DNA of 64,000 bases from Pseudoalteromonas sp. T1lg23B (GTDB lineage: Bacteria; Pseudomonadota; Gammaproteobacteria; Enterobacterales; Alteromonadaceae), in assembly GCF_002964665.1 (NCBI RefSeq), contig NZ_PQBZ01000034.1, positions 1,561,388-1,625,387 of the forward strand, written 5' to 3'. The notes under the pieces are model-generated. The model was not told where the DNA came from, made no database searches, and was given only the letters and a program-made list of their open reading frames with translations. Position 1 is the stretch's first letter; every line of letters starts with the position of its first letter. The translations under genes were made by a program, and so were the position numbers. This document shows, piece by piece, positions 60,036-64,000 of this stretch.

Positions 60036-61223
60036 ATGCTAATCGATTTCTTTTTTACTCTCAGAAGATACGGTCTCAAGGTTTCACCTCGGGAGTTACT
60101 TGATTGTATCAATGCCCTTAACCACGGTTTGGCTTTTGCGGATCTAGATGCTTTTTATGAGTTAAGTAAGACGATTTTCGTAAAGGATGAAACTCAATAC
60201 GATAAGTTTGATCGTGCATTTGCGGATTACTTTCGTGGTATTGAAGACATTGATTTTTTGAGTAAGTTAAGGGAAAGCGCAAATCTGCCTGAAGATTGGC
60301 TTAGAAAAGAGTTTGAGAAGCACCTTACAACAGAGCAAAAAGCCCAAATTGAGGCCATGGGCGGTCTAGACAAGCTCATGGAAACCCTGAAGCAAAGGTT
60401 AGCTGAACAGCAAAAGCGCCATGCTGGTGGAAGTAAATGGATAGGTACTGGTGGTACATCTCCCTTTGGAGCATATGGCTATAACCCTGAGGGAATCAGA
60501 ATTGGCCAAAATGGTAGTCGTCAACGCAGAGCTGTAAAAGTCTGGGATAAAAGGCAATATCGTAACCTTGATGCTGATAGTGAAATTACTAGCCGCACGT
60601 TGCAGCTCGCTCTTAGAAAACTACGAAAATTCGCAAGAAGCGGAGCCAGTGACCAACTTGATTTGAACGAGACAATCACCGCAACAGCCAAACAAGGTGG
60701 CATGTTGGATGTTAAAATGGTTCCCCAACGGCACAATGCTGTCAATGTGATCATGTTGTTCGACATTGGTGGCTCTATGGATGATTACATACACCTATGT
60801 GAGCAACTATTTAGTGCCGCTCATAGCGAGTTCAAGCACCTCGAATTCTTCTACTTCCATAACTGCGTGTACGAGCATGTTTGGCAAGACAATGAACGAC
60901 GTCAAGCAAACTTAATCGATACTTTCAAATTGATTAATCGCTTTGGTAAGGATTATCGCCTGATCTTTGTTGGCGATGCGACGATGGGGCCTTATGAAAT
61001 CGCTTATCCTGGCGGCAGTGTAGAACATTGGAACAATGAGCCTGGAGCCTTATGGTTGCAACGGCTCACGAATCACTTCGAGAAAGTCGCATGGCTTAAT
61101 CCTCAGCCCAAAGAGCATTGGCGTTACTATCATTCTATTAAAATCATTGAAGATGCAATGGATGGCCGTATGTACCCACTGACACTCGATGGTTTGAGTA
61201 ACGCGATTAAAAACCTAAGCTAA
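60036..61223 (+). CDS. CoxE-type VWA domain protein
   Basis: 395 aa. N-terminal helical region (IDFFFTLRRYGLKVSPREL) and a C-terminal von Willebrand A/CoxE domain with a MIDAS-like DIGGSMDDY motif (one residue differs from the usual DxSGSM, Gly for Ser). The middle holds a Gly-rich, basic linker. It is the expected partner of the MoxR ATPase; the client is unknown. A 9-bp inverted repeat (61232-61258) follows and may end the unit. Confidence 0.85.
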   Translation: MLIDFFFTLRRYGLKVSPRELLDCINALNHGLAFADLDAFYELSKTIFVKDETQYDKFDRAFADYFRGIEDIDFLSKLRESANLPEDWLRKEFEKHLTTEQKAQIEAMGGLDKLMETLKQRLAEQQKRHAGGSKWIGTGGTSPFGAYGYNPEGIRIGQNGSRQRRAVKVWDKRQYRNLDADSEITSRTLQLALRKLRKFARSGASDQLDLNETITATAKQGGMLDVKMVPQRHNAVNVIMLFDIGGSMDDYIHLCEQLFSAAHSEFKHLEFFYFHNCVYEHVWQDNERRQANLIDTFKLINRFGKDYRLIFVGDATMGPYEIAYPGGSVEHWNNEPGALWLQRLTNHFEKVAWLNPQPKEHWRYYHSIKIIEDAMDGRMYPLTLDGLSNAIKNLS

Positions 61224-61370
61224 CTAACTACTGACCATCAATCTCAAGATGATGGTCATATAAGGCGCATTTACCTGCCATATAATATCCTTTTATTTAC
61301 CACATCTAATGAGAGAATATTCAACTACACTGGTTGTGCAATGAACACTCCCACAGAGAAGGATATTCAA

Positions 61371-63167
61371 ATGAACATAAATGGCAAACACCCTAACTTT
61401 TTGATTATCACTACCGATGAAGAAAGGTTTCCTCCACCATATGAAAACCTAGAAGCAAAAGATTACCGCTTAAGGAATAGTGAAAGTTTGCTGCAAATGC
61501 GCCAACATGGTATTGAGTTTATAAATCATAATGCTGCCTCAACAGCCTGTGCGCCAAGCCGAACGAGCATTTATACCGGCCAATATCCCTCGCTACATGG
61601 TGTAAGCCAAACGCCCGGAATTGGTAAATCGTCTTTCGACCAGAATATGTTTTGGCTAGAACCTAACACCGTCCCAACGATGGGCTCTTGGTTTCGCGAA
61701 GCTGGTTATCAAACCTACTATAGGGGGAAATGGCATTTATCGGATGAAGATATTCTTGTTCCAGGAACTCAACAAGCGCTAGTTAGCAACTCAATTTCCG
61801 GCGAGCCTTACCCACAACGCGTAGAACTTTATCAACACGCTGATCGACTGGATAAATTTGGTTTCAGTCAGTGGATTGGACCTGAGCCTCATGGTTCTGC
61901 AGAAAATAATTGCGGTACGGTCCGAGATCCGGGCTTTGCGAGACAAGTTTGCGAAACCTTACTTATGCTGGACAAACAGGCACAACATGAAGATGCTCCG
62001 CCATTTCTCCTTGTTTCTTCTTTTGTAAATCCTCACGATATCGTCCTACCTCGACAAAAAGACTGGTTTGAGGAGTTTTATCAATTAAAAGCTGCTGGAG
62101 CGCTTCCCAATGTCGACCCTGCACCCAGCCAATATGAAAGCCTGCAAAGCAAGCCTCGCTGCCAAAAAGACTATTTATATACCTATCCTCACATGTATTT
62201 GCCACAACCAACAACAGAGGCTTATCGTCAGTTTTATTATTATCTGATGGCCGAAGTGAATAAGCATATTACAAGCGTATATGAAACGCTTAAACAGACG
62301 TCATTGTTCGACAATACTATTGTCGTTTTTACGTCGGATCATGGCGAGTTATTGGGTGCACATGGTGGCTTACATCAAAAGTGGTATACCGCATATCAAG
62401 AAGTACTCAACGTACCTTTTATCATTTCTAATCCAAATCTGTTTAAACGCTCTAGTCAATTGGATATCACTACATCTCACGTTGATTTATTACCAACTCT
62501 GCTAGGGTTAGCTGGCGTTGATAAGGAGCAAATACGTCAAAATCTAGCTGAAAATCATAGTGAAGCTAGGCCGTTAGTTGGTAGAGATCTTTCAAGGATA
62601 TTATTAGGAGAGCAAGCACCTAATGAAGAGCCTATTTACTTTATGACGAGTGACAATGTTGAAGTTGGCTCTGATATGACCAACCCAGCGACAGGTGTAG
62701 CGTACAACAGTATTATACAACCCAATCATATTGAAGCGATTGTCACAAAGTTACCTGAGCTAACGGGAGACACCCGCTGGAAATATGTTCGCTACTATGA
62801 TAGCGCGAGATTCTACTCAGATACGGGGGTTATAGACGATTTTGAGGAAGATGATCACAATGTAGGGCGACAAGATTCTCGCTATGACCTAAGCCATCTC
62901 GTTGCATCAGGTAATCCCGATGATATAACCACAACAAGGTTTATCCCTAGCGAGTTCGAATGTTACAACCTAAGCGACGACCCCACTGAAGAAAATAATC
63001 TATTAAGTCCGCTTTGCCCGAATCCAGTGGATAACAATGTGCTAGCTGCATTAAAAACCGTGATGAAAGAACAACGTCTGAATAAGCGTTTGTTACCACA
63101 TAATGACAACAAAGAAGTCGAATATAGACGCGGTGAGGATACACTAATTATCCCGATTAGAAGCTAA
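61371..63167 (+). CDS. Cys-type sulfatase-like hydrolase
   Basis: About 598 aa alkaline phosphatase-superfamily enzyme. The sulfatase motif CAPSR (formylglycine precursor Cys) is followed by TSIYTGQYPSLHG; YRGKWHL and the second metal site TSDHGELLGAHGG are present. The first metal motif is ITTDEERFPPPYE, with a single clear Asp, unlike the usual DD. There is no signal peptide, so the enzyme is probably cytosolic. No formylglycine-generating enzyme is visible nearby. ATG 61371 has AAGGA seven bases upstream; ATG 61341 is the alternative. Possibly a choline- or glycan-sulfatase; substrate unknown. Confidence 0.85.
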   Translation: MNINGKHPNFLIITTDEERFPPPYENLEAKDYRLRNSESLLQMRQHGIEFINHNAASTACAPSRTSIYTGQYPSLHGVSQTPGIGKSSFDQNMFWLEPNTVPTMGSWFREAGYQTYYRGKWHLSDEDILVPGTQQALVSNSISGEPYPQRVELYQHADRLDKFGFSQWIGPEPHGSAENNCGTVRDPGFARQVCETLLMLDKQAQHEDAPPFLLVSSFVNPHDIVLPRQKDWFEEFYQLKAAGALPNVDPAPSQYESLQSKPRCQKDYLYTYPHMYLPQPTTEAYRQFYYYLMAEVNKHITSVYETLKQTSLFDNTIVVFTSDHGELLGAHGGLHQKWYTAYQEVLNVPFIISNPNLFKRSSQLDITTSHVDLLPTLLGLAGVDKEQIRQNLAENHSEARPLVGRDLSRILLGEQAPNEEPIYFMTSDNVEVGSDMTNPATGVAYNSIIQPNHIEAIVTKLPELTGDTRWKYVRYYDSARFYSDTGVIDDFEEDDHNVGRQDSRYDLSHLVASGNPDDITTTRFIPSEFECYNLSDDPTEENNLLSPLCPNPVDNNVLAALKTVMKEQRLNKRLLPHNDNKEVEYRRGEDTLIIPIRS

Positions 63168-63176
63168 CAACCAAGC

Positions 63177-63211
63177 TGTAGAAACCACAGGGCAATATAG
63201 TGGTTTCTACA
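63177..63211. terminator. Stem-loop between the sulfatase and peptide gene
   Basis: Perfect 12-bp inverted repeat TGTAGAAACCAC / GTGGTTTCTACA with an 11-base loop between converging genes. No T-tract on either strand, so a terminator role is only probable. Confidence 0.5.
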
Positions 63212-63233
63212 TGTAATAGAAAATATGTGTTGT

Positions 63234-63350
63234 CTAGTGCAATGGGGGCTCTACGCCATCATGCGAACCGCCACCCGAACCACAATCATTATCAGCTCCG
63301 CGACTACCGCCGACTATATACTTGAGAAGATGCTGAGGGATAACTTGCAT
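63234..63350 (-). CDS. Double-glycine leader peptide, short paralog (38 aa)
   Basis: Starts MQVIPQHLLKYIVGG, then a short Asp/Gly core with one Cys, ending in SGGGSHDGVEPPLH. AAGGAG lies seven bases before the ATG. The leader (12 of 15 residues) and the C-terminal SGGGSHDGVEPP (12 of 12) match the neighbouring paralog. The GG site suggests cleavage by a C39-type peptidase, leaving about 23 residues. Small size, double-glycine leader and duplication suggest an exported peptide such as a bacteriocin, modified natural product or signal. No transporter or maturation gene is in view. Confidence 0.7.
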   Translation of the reverse strand: MQVIPQHLLKYIVGGSRGADNDCGSGGGSHDGVEPPLH

Positions 63351-63407
63351 ATGAATACTCCTTTATAAAAATTGACTGAATTGAATGACGACATTCAACC
63401 TAAGATT

Positions 63408-63428
63408 TATTTACACTAACACAATAAT
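63408..63428 (-). promoter_or_regulatory. Conserved block upstream of the short peptide gene
   Basis: Plus-strand TATTTACACTAACACAATAA (63408-63427), 18 of 20 identical to the block at 63763-63782, ending 58 bases upstream of the ATG in both genes. Probably contains the promoter or a regulator site. Confidence 0.6.
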
Positions 63429-63475
63429 ATTAAATTTTTTTTAGTTACTTTGTTGAATGAACATAACATGATGCA

Positions 63476-63527
63476 TACTGGAATGTAGTGACCACGAGTT
63501 TGAACTCATGATTTCTGCATTCCAGTA
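63476..63527. repeat. Nested imperfect palindrome
   Basis: Outer 13-base arms TACTGGAATGTAG / CTGCATTCCAGTA (one mismatch that could wobble-pair in RNA) enclose an inner near-palindrome CACGAGTTTGAACTCATG (63493-63510). It lies between the two peptide genes. There is no T-tract; it may be a mobile palindromic repeat, a processing site or a terminator of an unusual kind. Confidence 0.55.
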
Positions 63528-63546
63528 AAGCCAAGATACCCACTAA

Positions 63547-63705
63547 CTAGAGTTGCGGAGGCTCAACACCGTCATGTGAACCACCACCTGAGGTTCCATC
63601 ACCATCAAGGTTCTGACTTCCAGACCCATCATAGTTTTCTGCCTCTGTCCAAGTATAGTTTCCTCCAACTATTAATTTGAGAAGATCGACGGGGATAACT
63701 TGCAT
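63547..63705 (-). CDS. Double-glycine leader peptide, long paralog (52 aa)
   Basis: Starts MQVIPVDLLKLIVGG, then a Tyr/Asp/Gly-rich core of about 25 residues and the shared C-terminus SGGGSHDGVEPPQL. AAAGGAA lies eight bases upstream of the ATG; a longer in-frame reading to 63750 would lie over the conserved upstream block and is not supported. Within the 12 identical C-terminal residues the two genes differ at eight codons, all silently. Cleavage at GG would leave about 37 residues. Function unknown. Confidence 0.75.
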   Translation of the reverse strand: MQVIPVDLLKLIVGGNYTWTEAENYDGSGSQNLDGDGTSGGGSHDGVEPPQL

Positions 63706-63762
63706 ATTTTTATTCCTTTTTCCGAAATAACTTACTCTAAATGCTGGCATTCATGCCACATC

Positions 63763-63782
63763 TATTTACATTACCACAATAA
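63763..63782 (-). promoter_or_regulatory. Conserved block upstream of the long peptide gene
   Basis: Plus-strand TATTTACATTACCACAATAA, matching the block at 63408-63427 at 18 of 20 positions. It ends 58 bases upstream of this gene's ATG. Confidence 0.6.
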
Positions 63783-63870
63783 TGATAATTTTAAACCTTT
63801 TTTAGGAACCTTTAAGAGGCAGTGAGCAGGCATACTGTGGTGCAAAAATGCAAAGGGTTAACGACAGCGA

Positions 63871-63950
63871 GCGCAGTGAGTGCGTTTCCTTTGCGCAAGG
63901 TGAAACAAAACACGCAGTGCTTACATTCCTTTTGCGCAAGGTGAAATGAG
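63871..63950. repeat. Imperfect direct repeat, two units of about 40 bases
   Basis: Two tandem units start at 63871 and 63912 (period 41). Their most alike parts are TTCCTTTGCGCAAGGTGAAA (63886-63905) and TTCCTTTTGCGCAAGGTGAAA with one extra T (63926-63946). The region from 63783 to the window end otherwise shows no supported gene. Confidence 0.6.
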
Positions 63951-64000
63951 CCATTTTATAGGACGCTGAGGGACTATCTTAAACGTCGGATGGCGCTACG

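Noticed and set aside
63847..63951. Plus-strand frame of about 34 codons starting ATGCAAAGG over the direct repeats
   Set aside because: Crosses an imperfect repeat with a length difference, has no ribosome-binding site and no similarity to anything recognised.
1..64000. tRNA, rRNA, CRISPR arrays or prophage genes
   Set aside because: None seen on reading both strands; no cloverleaf-like or regularly spaced repeat arrays and no phage structural or integrase genes.

Overview
The window is a 64 kb stretch of a gammaproteobacterial chromosome. Protein similarity as I recognise it (RecA, PepB, CpxRA, CrbS, IspF, RpoS) and gene order (gpmI-envC-ctpA-yibQ; dksA-gluQ-pcnB-folK-panBC; ftsB-ispD-ispF-truD-surE-pcm-nlpD-rpoS) point to a marine Alteromonadales, most likely Pseudoalteromonas or a close relative. 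The genus is inferred, not proven. Nearly all of the window is core chromosome; I see no rRNA, tRNA, CRISPR array, prophage or intact transposase.

Layout. 0-4.7 kb: type IV pilus genes (pilC fragment, pilD, then a pilB placed after coaE) and yacG. 4.7-9.3 kb: envelope-stress module cpxP <> cpxR-cpxA-pldB with a phased CpxR-box array, converging on fieF. 9.4-12.1 kb: trmL, and the yibN-grxC-secB-gpsA operon, in which secB carries a one-base deletion. 12.4-19.9 kb: gpmI-envC-ctpA-yibQ, a CBS protein, pepB, sfsA. 20-25.3 kb: dksA-gluQ-pcnB-folK-panB-panC and a small lipoprotein; pcnB appears to start at AUU. 25.4-29.7 kb: phosphate regulon phoB-phoR-pstS with recognisable Pho boxes, and a porin. 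29.8-30.06 kb: a transposase-less element built of short repeats in inverted clusters. 30.1-33.6 kb: fba, pgk, epd.

33.7-47.4 kb is an acetate-utilisation locus: a DEDDh exonuclease, a cNMP/CBS/DUF294 signalling protein, actP and its DUF4212 partner, the SSS-type hybrid kinase CrbS, purU, the NarL-type regulator CrbR (frameshifted here), acs and an outer-membrane porin. Four copies of a dyad motif (TTAGAC-N4-GTCGTA) lie upstream of actP/DUF4212, crbS, acs and the porin and are a candidate CrbR operator. 47.5-51.7 kb: recA with a LexA box inside its promoter, pncC, mutS. 51.8-58.8 kb: the long minus-strand ftsB-to-rpoS cluster and two little-known proteins. 58.9-61.2 kb: a DUF1653 protein and a MoxR/VWA pair.

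From about 61.3 kb the content turns accessory: a cytoplasmic-looking Cys-type sulfatase, then two tandem minus-strand genes for tiny peptides (38 and 52 aa) with a nearly identical double-glycine leader and an identical C-terminal motif. Within that motif every nucleotide difference is synonymous, and an upstream block sits at exactly the same distance from both starts. This duplicated peptide gene is the best candidate in the window for an undescribed system; its partners probably lie beyond base 64000. Two independent one-base deletions (secB, crbR) need checking as either real mutations or assembly errors.
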